The notes under the pieces are model-generated. The model saw only the letters and a list, made by a program, of their open reading frames with translations, had not been told where the DNA came from and made no database searches. Positions 43,202 to 50,925 of a stretch of DNA of 64,000 nt are shown in pieces; positions within the stretch are counted from its first letter, which is position 1; each line of letters starts with the position of its first letter. The position numbers were made by a program, and so were the translations under genes. Origin of the DNA: an uncultured Roseibium sp. (lineage in GTDB: Bacteria > Pseudomonadota > Alphaproteobacteria > Rhizobiales > Stappiaceae); the NCBI RefSeq assembly GCF_963675985.1, contig NZ_OY780958.1, positions 4,108,847 to 4,172,846 of the forward strand, written 5' to 3'.

Positions 43202-43396
43202 ATGGCTGATCAACCAATTGTTCATATCGGAGAGAATTCTGTCGAAGAAGTCGCCTTTAAGCTGTTCCGATGCATCGGCTCAGCAGAAGGAAAGACCGCT
43301 TTTAATGGCTCTCCGAAAGACGGAACTGATCGAAAGTGGATTCTCGATACATACGCGGAGTGTCTGCACACTGCTCGTGGTTATCGTGACATATGA
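43202..43396 (+). CDS. Small protein, 64 residues, unknown
   Basis: ADQPIVHIGENSVEEVAFKLFRCIGSAEGK follows the initiator, and the protein ends TYAECLHTARGYRDI. A clear AGGAG site (43189-43193) stands 8 bases before the ATG and a good promoter upstream supports expression. Acidic, with no membrane segment. Similar short proteins occur in mobile regions of alphaproteobacteria, but I cannot name a family. First gene of an AT-rich accessory patch. Confidence 0.65.
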   Translation: MADQPIVHIGENSVEEVAFKLFRCIGSAEGKTAFNGSPKDGTDRKWILDTYAECLHTARGYRDI

Positions 43397-43408
43397 CCCA
43401 ATGAAAAA

Positions 43409-43430
43409 AGCCCGGCTCACTAACCGGGCT
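43409..43430 (-). terminator. Intrinsic terminator shared by convergent small ORFs
   Basis: AGCCCGG (43409-43415) pairs with CCGGGCT (43424-43430) around an 8-base loop. Leftward it is followed by six T, a good terminator for the gene at 43463-43654; rightward it gives a weaker stop (ACTTCTTCT) for the gene at 43202. Confidence 0.8.
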
Positions 43431-43462
43431 ACTTCTTCTGATTTTTGCATTGATCTCAGGAA

Positions 43463-43654
43463 TCAAGAGTGGTCAAGCGGTTCACCTAGGGCCTTGCAGA
43501 CGTGTTCCAACCGAACTTCAAGCTCTTCCAACTTTGAAGCAGTTATATCGTCTCCGCTTGGTGATTGCAGCTTAGCGCCAGCTTTGAACCAATTCATCTC
43601 CTCCCTGATAGACTGCCGCTCGACACGCGCCCAGATCTCTAATTCGCTAGCCAT
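43463..43654 (-). CDS. Small protein, 63 residues, unknown
   Basis: Starts MASELEIWARVERQSIREEM at ATG 43654 behind a strong GGGAGGAG site; a longer frame to 43705 lacks a good site. The C-terminal half (SKLEELEVRLEHVCKALGE) is likely a helix with heptad-like spacing. No family recognised. It ends at a terminator with a T6 tract. Transcribed leftward in the AT-rich patch, opposite to the small ORF at 43202. Confidence 0.6.
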   Translation of the reverse strand: MASELEIWARVERQSIREEMNWFKAGAKLQSPSGDDITASKLEELEVRLEHVCKALGEPLDHS

Positions 43655-43844
43655 CCGCTCCTCCCAATATTTCTGCCCTGACAGGTCAGGACTCGGATAC
43701 ATCATACAAAGTGAAACTCTACCTTACAGCTATTTCTTTCTCTTATTCGTATTTATATTGCAAATTATTCGCGAAATGATTTAGCTTATATTTAAAGTAT
43801 TTATTTAGAATTAACGCAATTAATTACTGCGCAACTCCTGAGAA

Positions 43845-44267
43845 CTATTCTATTTTCTTTTGTCTTCCATCATCGAATTTCACCGGAATAATGCGACCAT
43901 TCGTTTTCACATCGAATATAAATGGTTTAGCTGTGTTCTCTGCTAAGGTACGTATACGATTGAAATTGCGTATAAGTGCATGCGCTTTATACCACGGCGA
44001 TCCATTTGCAGCAGGGAGATAAAAACATCCGACTTTATGCTGCAATATTGCGGCTGTTTCCGTTGCTTCTTTGTGGAATTTTCTATCGTGACTGAATACT
44101 ATCCAGCCCTTCATTCCAACGATTTCCAGCCATTCATCATCTGGCATGTTCATTGGGAAACGTTGATTAATATGCCATTCTATTTTAACTGGAGCGCGTA
44201 ATGAAAAAAGCGCTTTTGGGAAGCGCTTGCCAAAATTTACGTCAAAATAGAATGTTAGTTCACCCAC
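43845..44267 (-). CDS. PIN-like toxin, VapC45 family
   Basis: 140 residues from a GTG at 44267. The N-terminal TFYFDVNFGKRFPKAL has the conserved acidic residue of the strand-1 PIN motif; DDEWLEIVGMKGWIVFSHDRKFH and CFYLPAANGSPWYKAHALIRNF give the further acidic and core segments of this compact PIN-like group. It overlaps the upstream DUF433 antitoxin by 13 bp. The layout equals the Mycobacterium tuberculosis VapBC45 pair (Rv2018-Rv2019: DUF433-containing antitoxin then PIN-like toxin), by recall, not a database search. Probably a ribonuclease toxin. A terminator-like hairpin lies inside its 5' end. Confidence 0.72.
   Translation of the reverse strand: MGELTFYFDVNFGKRFPKALFSLRAPVKIEWHINQRFPMNMPDDEWLEIVGMKGWIVFSHDRKFHKEATETAAILQHKVGCFYLPAANGSPWYKAHALIRNFNRIRTLAENTAKPFIFDVKTNGRIIPVKFDDGRQKKIE
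44208..44228 (-). other. Intrinsic-terminator-like hairpin inside the toxin coding sequence
   Basis: In the toxin transcript AAGCGCTT (44228-44221), five bases, then AAGCGCTT (44215-44208) form an 8-bp stem, followed at once by four more T (44207-44204), so a U6 tract ends the stem. It falls at codons 14-20 of the toxin, downstream of the whole antitoxin gene. It could lower toxin relative to antitoxin mRNA; this is inference. Confidence 0.45.
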
Positions 44268-44947
44268 AAGCTCACACGGTCAAAATCAGGCTCTATGCCT
44301 TCGAAATTAAGAGCATCAATTACCGACTGCTCTTCTAGATCAAAATCATTCGCTAGATCGCTTACGCTCTCCCCACCATTGTATCTCTCTTTTAGAGCCC
44401 ACGTCGCTACACCACTGACATTCGGTGATCCGAATGCCAATTGAGGATCGATTAATACACGCGACTTGATGCCGCCGACATGCCAACGTACGGCCAGTCC
44501 GTCTTCCTCATAGTCAAACTCTTGGAGCAAAAGTTCGACCACTTCTTTCCAGCCCAATTGCCCATCCGAATAAATTAGCTTACCAAGACCGGTCTTGGGC
44601 TCAATCTCTTGGTAATCCATCACAATTCGTTTCCCATCTGCTTTGAAACTATAAGTAGCAAATGGGTATTCTGTCCCCAAGGCACGCGCAAAATAATCCC
44701 TTCCAGCCTTGATCTCTGCAAGAGGAATTTTAGCTCGGCGCATAGCCGCTACAACGGCGAGCTCAATAAGTTGCATGTAACTAAGATCATCACGCACCTG
44801 ACGAGTAGGCAGTACGCTCAATCGATGCCAACGGGCCACGGTATTGCTAGAGGAATGCGTATAGCGCGCCGCCTCCGATACCTTGTAGAAAGGCACATAG
44901 AGTCGACGTCTCCAAAGCTCCGGTTCTTTAATCGCCGTGCTTGCCAA
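44255..44947 (-). CDS. DUF433 antitoxin with MerR-like HTH, VapB45 family
   Basis: 230 residues from a TTG at 44947. The N-terminal part, VPFYKVSEAARYTHSSSNTVARWH, looks like a winged or MerR-type helix-turn-helix for operator binding. The C-terminal 65 residues, VLIDPQLAFGSPNVSGVATWALKERYNGGESVSDLANDFDL, are the DUF433 fold, with the IDPxxxFGxPxxxGxxTxxL signature. Length and architecture match VapB45-type antitoxins. It is first in the two-gene operon and overlaps the toxin by 13 bp. Autoregulation of its own promoter is expected. Confidence 0.75.
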   Translation of the reverse strand: MASTAIKEPELWRRRLYVPFYKVSEAARYTHSSSNTVARWHRLSVLPTRQVRDDLSYMQLIELAVVAAMRRAKIPLAEIKAGRDYFARALGTEYPFATYSFKADGKRIVMDYQEIEPKTGLGKLIYSDGQLGWKEVVELLLQEFDYEEDGLAVRWHVGGIKSRVLIDPQLAFGSPNVSGVATWALKERYNGGESVSDLANDFDLEEQSVIDALNFEGIEPDFDRVSLWVN

Positions 44948-44961
44948 TCCTTATTACTCCC

Positions 44962-45120
44962 TCACGCACCAGTTGTTTGGTACGTTAAATGCCTTCCAAA
45001 GATAGCATGCAATCCGCGATCCGCACGCATTTTGTCATTAACGCCAAGCTCTATGCGATTGCTGTAACGAAAATTAGATTCCGTCAGATACCGGCGCAGA
45101 TGTTCTTCGGGGCAGTGCAA
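44962..45120 (-). pseudogene. IS1595-family (ISXO2-like) transposase C-terminal remnant
   Basis: The frame HCPEEHLRRYLTESNFRYS and onward (NRIELGVNDKMRADRGLHAIFGRHLTYQTTGA, then stop) matches the end of IS1595-type transposases (xHLxRYLxEFxFRYxxR, GKRLTY). The N-terminal two thirds with the catalytic residues are missing. It sits right beside the toxin-antitoxin pair and suggests mobility of this patch. Family call is from pattern memory. Confidence 0.5.
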
Positions 45121-45251
45121 GCCATCAGACCGCGGCATGCCCGAATGCGGCGGCTTCACAATGAAAGTACGGGTGAGACAATACAGGCATTTTTCCGGCT
45201 CTTCGGCAGAATTCTGGCAAAAATCGTCGGATGTATAAATTATTACATCGC

Positions 45252-45431
45252 CTAATGAAAGCAGGCCGGGTACAGGGTCGGGCAGCGGTGCGCCGAAGCG
45301 GGTTGTGGCCTGAACAGGTGATTGAGATTGTCCAAAATGCAGTCCGCGCCGGCAAAGTTGTCGTCCGCGGTATAGATCCCGGGCGTGACTACCGTTCTCA
45401 TGCCCACTCTCTCTGCCGCCTTCAGGCCGGC
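45252..45431 (-). pseudogene. C-terminal remnant of a cbbY-like HAD phosphatase
   Basis: An open leftward frame encodes AGLKAAERVGMRTVVTPGI then YTADDNFAGADCILDNLNHL and a stop TAG at 45252-45254. The NGLxAAxxxGxxxVVTPGxYTxxxDFxGADxVL pattern is the final strand of CbbY-type HAD phosphatases. Its upstream part coincides with the last codons of gph in another frame, so most of cbbY is gone. In several proteobacteria cbbY sits in the cbb operon, consistent with a deletion here. Confidence 0.6.
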
Positions 45432-46132
45432 TCTTTCAGCTTCTCGATGGCCGCGGGCAGATCTTTCAGGCTGTCGACGACAACGTCCGCGCCGAGTTCA
45501 TCGACCGGGACATTCGTGTAGCCGCCGCGAACGGCAACGGAGACCATTCCGGCGGCAATGGCCGCGCCAATATCCGCCGGGCTGTCGCCGACCATCATTG
45601 CCCTGGAGGCATGCAGGTCCAGTTCGGCAGCCGCGTGCAGCAGCATGTCCGGTGCGGGTTTGCGCTCCGGTCCGGTGTCACCGCCGACCACACAATTGAC
45701 GACATCGCCAAGACCGAAATGCTCCAGGATGCGCCGGGAAAAGGCTTCGGGCTTGTTGGTGACGACCGCGATCCTGATGCCCGCAGCGGAATAGGCGCGC
45801 AGCATGTCTTCGGCGCTCTCCAGAAGAACGGTCTCTTCGGTCAGATGGTCCTTGTAGATGTCCATCATCCGCCCGGTCATATCGATCAGGCCATCGCCTT
45901 CAAGATCGATCCCGCGTGCCTTGAACGCCCGCTCCACCAGCTTCGCCATACCGTTGCCGATCATGGCTCGAACCTCGTCGACGGAGAGCGACACAAGGTT
46001 TTCCTTAGCCAGCAAAAGATTGACCGATGTGGCGATATCGGCGACCGAATCGATCAGGGTGCCGTCCAGGTCGAACAGCATTGCCTGAGGCCAGCCGCAC
46101 CGGTCTCCCGAGGTTCCGAAAACCTTGTTCAC
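45422..46132 (-). CDS. gph: Phosphoglycolate phosphatase
   Basis: 236-residue HAD hydrolase that removes the phosphate of 2-phosphoglycolate made by the oxygenase activity of RuBisCO. HAD motif I is AMLFDLDGTLIDS with the two aspartates, motif II AVVTNKP with Thr, motif III GPERKPAPDML with Lys, motif IV MVGDSPADIGAA. Start: GTG 46132 overlaps the thioredoxin-like gene's stop (GTGA); an ATG at 46147 is also in frame. Also called cbbZ when placed in cbb operons. Last intact gene of the leftward operon. Confidence 0.9.
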   Translation of the reverse strand: MNKVFGTSGDRCGWPQAMLFDLDGTLIDSVADIATSVNLLLAKENLVSLSVDEVRAMIGNGMAKLVERAFKARGIDLEGDGLIDMTGRMMDIYKDHLTEETVLLESAEDMLRAYSAAGIRIAVVTNKPEAFSRRILEHFGLGDVVNCVVGGDTGPERKPAPDMLLHAAAELDLHASRAMMVGDSPADIGAAIAAGMVSVAVRGGYTNVPVDELGADVVVDSLKDLPAAIEKLKEPA

Positions 46133-46686
46133 GCAGTTTCCTTCCATTTGATGGAGCAGCCCATGGAGGGGATCTGTTCCCGCGGGCCCTCACCCGTCTC
46201 TACCACCTGTTTCATCGCCTCGAAAAGGTCCCGGCGCAAGTCGGCCGGTCCGGCCGCGTTGCGCGAGGCATCGAGCCGTCCCCGGTACTGGAGTTCGAGA
46301 TCCGCATTGAAGCCGAAGAAGTCCGGCGTGCACACCGCGTCATAGGCGCGCGCTACCGACTGGTCCTCGTCATAGAGATAGGGAAACGGGAAATTCTCTT
46401 CTTCGGCGACCTTGCGCATGTTCTCGAAGCTGTCGCGCGGATAGGTCTCCGCGTCGTTTGAACTGATTGCGGCAACGCCGACGCCCATGACCATCAAGTC
46501 ACGCGCGTCGCGGATGATCCGGTCGCGCACGGCAAGCACATAGGGACAGTGATTGCAGATGAACATGATCAGGGTGCCCTTCGGCCCCCTGATATCGGAC
46601 AGGCTCAACACGCGCCCGTCGGTCGCCGGAAGTTTGAACTCCGGTGCTTTCCATCCGAAGTCACAGACCGGTGGTATCGCTGCCAT
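46129..46686 (-). CDS. Thioredoxin-like (AhpC/TSA-type) protein
   Basis: 185 residues with a peroxiredoxin-like thioredoxin fold. WKAPEFKLPATDGRVLSLSDIRG is followed by TLIMFICNHCPYVLAVRDRI, where CNHC is the CxxC redox site; VCTPDFFGFNADLELQYRGRLDAS holds the cis-Pro loop. Family members with this CNHCPYV motif are common and of uncertain function. Position inside the cbb operon, between the aminotransferase and gph, hints at redox control or protection of Calvin-cycle enzymes. No signal peptide, so cytosolic. Confidence 0.82.
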   Translation of the reverse strand: MAAIPPVCDFGWKAPEFKLPATDGRVLSLSDIRGPKGTLIMFICNHCPYVLAVRDRIIRDARDLMVMGVGVAAISSNDAETYPRDSFENMRKVAEEENFPFPYLYDEDQSVARAYDAVCTPDFFGFNADLELQYRGRLDASRNAAGPADLRRDLFEAMKQVVETGEGPREQIPSMGCSIKWKETA

Positions 46687-46710
46687 TGCTCAAACTCCCA
46701 TTTTTCATTG

Positions 46711-47838
46711 TCACGCGACCGCGCGCCTGCGAGCCTCCGCCAGAACGGAGCCGAGGGCGCCAATCAACCGGTCGACGTTTTCCGCCTGCGCGGTCTGCCC
46801 CATGAGGCCGATGCGCCAGACCTTGCCGGCCAAACTACCGAGCCCGGCGCCGATTTCAATATCATGATCCGCAAGCAGCCGGGAGCGGACGAAAGCCTCA
46901 TCCACATCGCCGGGTGCCATGACCGGATTAAGCTGCGGCAGACGATACGGTGCTTCGACCAGAAGCTCCAGGCCGAGATCCTCCATTCCCTTTGCCAGCC
47001 GCTGGTGCATGGACCGGTGACGGGCCCAGCTTGCCTCCAGTCCTTCCGCCTTGAGATCGGCAAGGCCCCGATGGAGACCGTAGATCGCGTTGACCGGCGC
47101 GGTGTGGTGATAGGAGCGCCCGCCTTCGCCGGACCAGTAGCCGAGCACCAGATTCAGGTCACAAAACCAGGACTGGACCTTTGTCTTGCGGCTTCGGATC
47201 ACCTCGACCGCCCTGTCGGAGAAGGTGATCGGCGCCAGGCCCGGGGGAACCGACAGGCATTTCTGGGTGCCGGAATAAACGACATCGGCACCCCAGTCAT
47301 CGACGGCAACAGGAATGCCGCCCAGCCCGGTCACCGTATCGACCACGCTCAACATGCCGGCGCCGCTTGCGATCCGGCACAGGTCCGCGGCGTCGGATTC
47401 GACACCGGTGGAGGTTTCGGCATGAACGAAGGCGAGCAGCTTGGCATGCGGGTTGGCCTTGACCGCATGGGCCACGGTTTCAGCACAGATCGGCTTGCCC
47501 CATTCGAAGGACAAAAGCATGACGGTGGCTCCGGCCCGCTCGGCGATTTCTGCCATGCGGCCACCGAAAACGCCGTTCTGGGCGATGATGGCGGTGTCGC
47601 CGGGTTCCAGCAGATTGACGAGAGCGGCTTCCATGGCAAGCGATGCCGGTGCCGAGACCGGGAAAGTCATGGCGTTCTTCGTCTGGAACGCATAACGGAG
47701 CAGGTCCTTCACCTCTTCCATCATCGTCTGGAACACCGGATCCAGATGACCGATCGTCGGCTGCGCCAAGGCGGACAGGACATCGGAGGACACATTCGAA
47801 GGGCCCGGCCCCATCAGCAGTCGGTTCGGTATCAGCAT
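46711..47838 (-). CDS. Alanine/serine-glyoxylate aminotransferase (class V)
   Basis: 375-residue PLP enzyme converting glyoxylate to glycine with alanine or serine as donor. Landmarks: NRLLMGPGPSNVSSDVLSALAQPTIGHLDP, the cofactor region SVVDTVTGLGGIPVAVDDWGADVVYSGTQKCLSVPPGL with the Schiff-base Lys in GTQKCL, and WYWSGEGGRSYHHTAPVN-type substrate loop (YWSGEGGRSYHHTAPVNAIY). In this operon it fits photorespiratory salvage after phosphoglycolate phosphatase and glycolate oxidation. The exact amino donor is unproven. Confidence 0.88.
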   Translation of the reverse strand: MLIPNRLLMGPGPSNVSSDVLSALAQPTIGHLDPVFQTMMEEVKDLLRYAFQTKNAMTFPVSAPASLAMEAALVNLLEPGDTAIIAQNGVFGGRMAEIAERAGATVMLLSFEWGKPICAETVAHAVKANPHAKLLAFVHAETSTGVESDAADLCRIASGAGMLSVVDTVTGLGGIPVAVDDWGADVVYSGTQKCLSVPPGLAPITFSDRAVEVIRSRKTKVQSWFCDLNLVLGYWSGEGGRSYHHTAPVNAIYGLHRGLADLKAEGLEASWARHRSMHQRLAKGMEDLGLELLVEAPYRLPQLNPVMAPGDVDEAFVRSRLLADHDIEIGAGLGSLAGKVWRIGLMGQTAQAENVDRLIGALGSVLAEARRRAVA

Positions 47839-47880
47839 GCTTTTCCTCCTTGATTTTCCGTCCGGCGCAGCCGTTTTGAA

Positions 47881-48567
47881 TCAGGCCACTTTTTGCAGCG
47901 CGCCATCCGCCGCAGTCCGGATCGCGGCGATGTTCGCCTTGTAGGCACCTTCTTCGCCGCCCTTGAACACGGCCGAGCCCGCGACCAGAACGTTGGCGCC
48001 CGCAGCCGCGACCAGAGGGGCCGTTTCCGGTGTAACGCCGCCGTCAATCTCGATGTCGATTGGCCGGTCGCCGATCATCGACTTGATCCGCCGGACCTTC
48101 TCCACGACGGAAGGAATGAAGGCCTGGCCGCCGAAGCCGGGGTTGACCGTCATCAGCAGCACCAGGTCCAGCCGGTCGAGGACGTATTCGATCACGTTCT
48201 CCGACGTCGACGGATTGAGAGAGACGCCGGCCTTCCGGCCGAGATTGCGGATCGCCTGCAGCGACCGGTCGAGATGGGTCGTAGCTTCGGCGTGCACCGT
48301 GATGATGTCGCAGCCGGCATCGGCGAAGGCTTCGATAAAGGGATCGCAGGGCTCGATCATCAAATGGCAGTCAAACACCTTGTCCGTCCTGTTCCGCACC
48401 GCCTTGATGACCTGTGGCCCGAACGTGATGTTCGGAACGAAATGTCCGTCCATGACATCGAGATGGATCCAGTCCGCGCCCGCGCACACGACCGTCTCGA
48501 TCTCGTCCCCGAGACGCGAAAAGTCCGCCGACAGCACGGACGGAGCGATAATGGTACTGGATGTCAT
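47881..48567 (-). CDS. cbbE: Ribulose-phosphate 3-epimerase
   Basis: 228-residue TIM-barrel enzyme interconverting ribulose-5-P and xylulose-5-P. IAPSVLSADFSRLGDE with the Ser, WIHLDVMDGHFVPNITFG with metal-binding His and the catalytic Asp, MTVNPGFGGQAFIPSVVEK and IEIDGGVTPETAP are all present. Placed between cbbO and the aminotransferase, so dedicated to regenerating the CO2 acceptor. Start ATG 48567. Confidence 0.95.
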   Translation of the reverse strand: MTSSTIIAPSVLSADFSRLGDEIETVVCAGADWIHLDVMDGHFVPNITFGPQVIKAVRNRTDKVFDCHLMIEPCDPFIEAFADAGCDIITVHAEATTHLDRSLQAIRNLGRKAGVSLNPSTSENVIEYVLDRLDLVLLMTVNPGFGGQAFIPSVVEKVRRIKSMIGDRPIDIEIDGGVTPETAPLVAAAGANVLVAGSAVFKGGEEGAYKANIAAIRTAADGALQKVA

Positions 48568-48594
48568 GGGTGTGACCCTCCCGGTTGAAGCGAT

Positions 48595-50925
48595 CTATTT
48601 CGTGAGATTGGCGAACAGGCTCGGCAGCTTCTCCGGCAGGCGCTCCACCTGATCGACGATCGTGTAGTTGTTGGCCCCGAAGATGCGCGAGACATAGCGA
48701 TCCGCTTCCGGATCCAGGGTGAGGCAGTAGCTGGAAATGCCCATCCGCTGCAGCTCCGCCGTCGCCTTCTTTGCATCCATTCTCAGATACTGCGGATCGC
48801 GTTCGTCGATGTCCGCCGGCTCGCCGTCGGTGACGATCAGCAAGAGCTTATGCTGTTCGCTGCGCTGCGCGAGATGATGGGCCGCATGGCGCATGGCCGC
48901 GCCCATCCGGGTGGAAAGACCGCCCTTCATCCCCGCCAACCGGCTTTTCACATCCGCATCGAGGCGCTGGTCGAAATCCTTGAACCGGTAGTACTGGACA
49001 TCGTGGCGACCATCGGAGGCAAATCCGTGGATGGCGAAGGGGTCGCCGATGCCGTTGATGGCACTGGCCAGAAGGGCCGAGGCATCGCGGGTCAGTTCCA
49101 GCACCGTCTTGTCCGCGCCGCGCACCGTCTCGTTGGTGGATTCCGACAGGTCGAGCAGGATCACCACCGCCAGGTCGCGCCGGTTGATGACATTGCGCAT
49201 GGTGATGCGCGGATCGGGCTGCATGCCGATCCGGCTCATGACGATGGCATCGACAGCGGCATTGATGTCGAGCTCGTCGCCGTCCTCCAGCCGCCGCTGC
49301 CGGGTGATCCCCTGCGGCCGCAAACGGTCGACGATCTGCCTGATCCTGTGGCTGATGCCCTTATGGGCGGTCAGCACCGCATCGATCGCCTCCGGATCGC
49401 CGCGCCCCTGGCGGCGCTCATAGACGGTGGCCCAGCTCGGACGGCTCAATTGGACCTTGTAGTCCCATTCGCCGTAGTGGAACGGATCGGAGACAGGCTC
49501 CCTGCCTTCCCTATCGTTATAGGAAACGCCTTCGTCTTCGTATGGAAAGAGCTCGGAAGACAGTACCCAGACTTCCTGGGCATCGTCTCCGGCGGTTTCC
49601 ACATCCACCTCGTTGATGAATTCCATCAGCCCGACATTGCGGCGCACCTGCTTTTGAAGATCCGGCTGATAGGCCGTGCTGTCCGACCAGTCGTAGTCGT
49701 CCATCGTCCAGACGAAGCGGTTGTCGTCGCGATAGGGAATGTTCAAGGTTTCCAGGATGCGCAGGCTTGGAACGGCCCGGCGTTCCGCCAGGAGGTTGTA
49801 AAGCTCGACGCCCAGCCCCCAGGAGAACATGGTTTCGCGCTCATTGGCGCCGATGTTGATGTGGAACTGTTCGACCAGGGAGTCGATCGCCAGGTCACCG
49901 GTCCGCACACCCGGCTCGAGCAGGGCCTTCGCCGTCCGCTCCAGGAGATACATGCTGTCGTGTTCGTAATGGCCCTTGGGCGAAACCGGCATCAGGGACC
50001 GGAACAGATCCCTCAATCCGGGAAACTGCCTGATGGCGCAATGCTCGATCCGGGCATCCTCCAGCATGCCGACGAAGAAGACCTGCGCCGGGCTGAGCGC
50101 CTGCTGGCTCAGTCCCTTGTCCGAGGAGGTGATATGCGCGGCCATGTGGGCGCACATGGCCCGGTAGAGATCGAGGCCACTAACGTCGCCCAACTGATCG
50201 ACCGCGTCGGGAAGATGCAGGGCGCCTTCCTCGATGAACGGGCGGAACCCTGAATGGTCGGCAGCACTCGGACGCAGAAAGAAATCGCGTGCCCAGAAGG
50301 CCCTCAGATAGAAGTTCAGCCGGCGCTGGGAATCGATGAAGAGCGTGCCGCGGCGCTCCTGTTTCAGCACGGCCCGCGAGTCCTCGCTCACCAGACCGAA
50401 ATAGTCCGCCTGCTTGGGCAGATCGCGGCGATAGGCTTCGGCGCCGAAATCGACCCAGCGGCGCAGGCCGGACAGGGTCAGCTTCGAAAGCAATTCCTCC
50501 AGCACGCCGAACATGGGACGCAGGCCGCGCGGCGCACGGGCGGCCAGACGGTGCAGCAGTTGCAGATAGTCGCGCAAAAGATCGGCATCGCCGAACCGCC
50601 TTGCAGCGCCGGGCAGGGTCGAGATCATCAGCGTCAGAATTTCGCCCGAGACCATGGAAGACAGCTTCAGGGTGGCGCCGACAACATCGCGAATGACGTC
50701 CTCGCCGCATTCCTTGACCACCTGGGGCATCTCGTCGAGATAGCTGACCAGCAGGTTCGACCCTTTGCCCAGCGAAATCAGCGCCCGGGCGCCGTCAAGA
50801 TAGTCCTTGAGACCGGCCGGCGACATGAGACGGGCGGACTCGTGGAAGAGCCCGTCCAGGGTCTCCTCCAGGTCCGGAGCGGCCTTGACCAGCTCTTCCC
50901 GATAGTCGCCGAGATCGACCGTCAT
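48595..50925 (-). CDS. cbbO: RuBisCO activase subunit CbbO (VWA domain)
   Basis: 776-residue adaptor of the CbbQO-type RuBisCO activase. The long N-terminal part is the CbbO-specific region; the C-terminal 200 residues form a von Willebrand A domain with the metal site VVILLDLSESTNE (DxSxS) and LLIVTDGEPADIDERD. CbbO docks the CbbQ hexamer onto RuBisCO through this MIDAS. It overlaps cbbQ by four bases (ATGA), so the two are translated in a coupled way. Length is as expected for the family. Confidence 0.93.
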   Translation of the reverse strand: MTVDLGDYREELVKAAPDLEETLDGLFHESARLMSPAGLKDYLDGARALISLGKGSNLLVSYLDEMPQVVKECGEDVIRDVVGATLKLSSMVSGEILTLMISTLPGAARRFGDADLLRDYLQLLHRLAARAPRGLRPMFGVLEELLSKLTLSGLRRWVDFGAEAYRRDLPKQADYFGLVSEDSRAVLKQERRGTLFIDSQRRLNFYLRAFWARDFFLRPSAADHSGFRPFIEEGALHLPDAVDQLGDVSGLDLYRAMCAHMAAHITSSDKGLSQQALSPAQVFFVGMLEDARIEHCAIRQFPGLRDLFRSLMPVSPKGHYEHDSMYLLERTAKALLEPGVRTGDLAIDSLVEQFHINIGANERETMFSWGLGVELYNLLAERRAVPSLRILETLNIPYRDDNRFVWTMDDYDWSDSTAYQPDLQKQVRRNVGLMEFINEVDVETAGDDAQEVWVLSSELFPYEDEGVSYNDREGREPVSDPFHYGEWDYKVQLSRPSWATVYERRQGRGDPEAIDAVLTAHKGISHRIRQIVDRLRPQGITRQRRLEDGDELDINAAVDAIVMSRIGMQPDPRITMRNVINRRDLAVVILLDLSESTNETVRGADKTVLELTRDASALLASAINGIGDPFAIHGFASDGRHDVQYYRFKDFDQRLDADVKSRLAGMKGGLSTRMGAAMRHAAHHLAQRSEQHKLLLIVTDGEPADIDERDPQYLRMDAKKATAELQRMGISSYCLTLDPEADRYVSRIFGANNYTIVDQVERLPEKLPSLFANLTK

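Noticed and set aside
48850..50253. 467-codon open frame on the plus strand
   Set aside because: Antisense to cbbO, no domain, His/Val/Asp-rich shadow.
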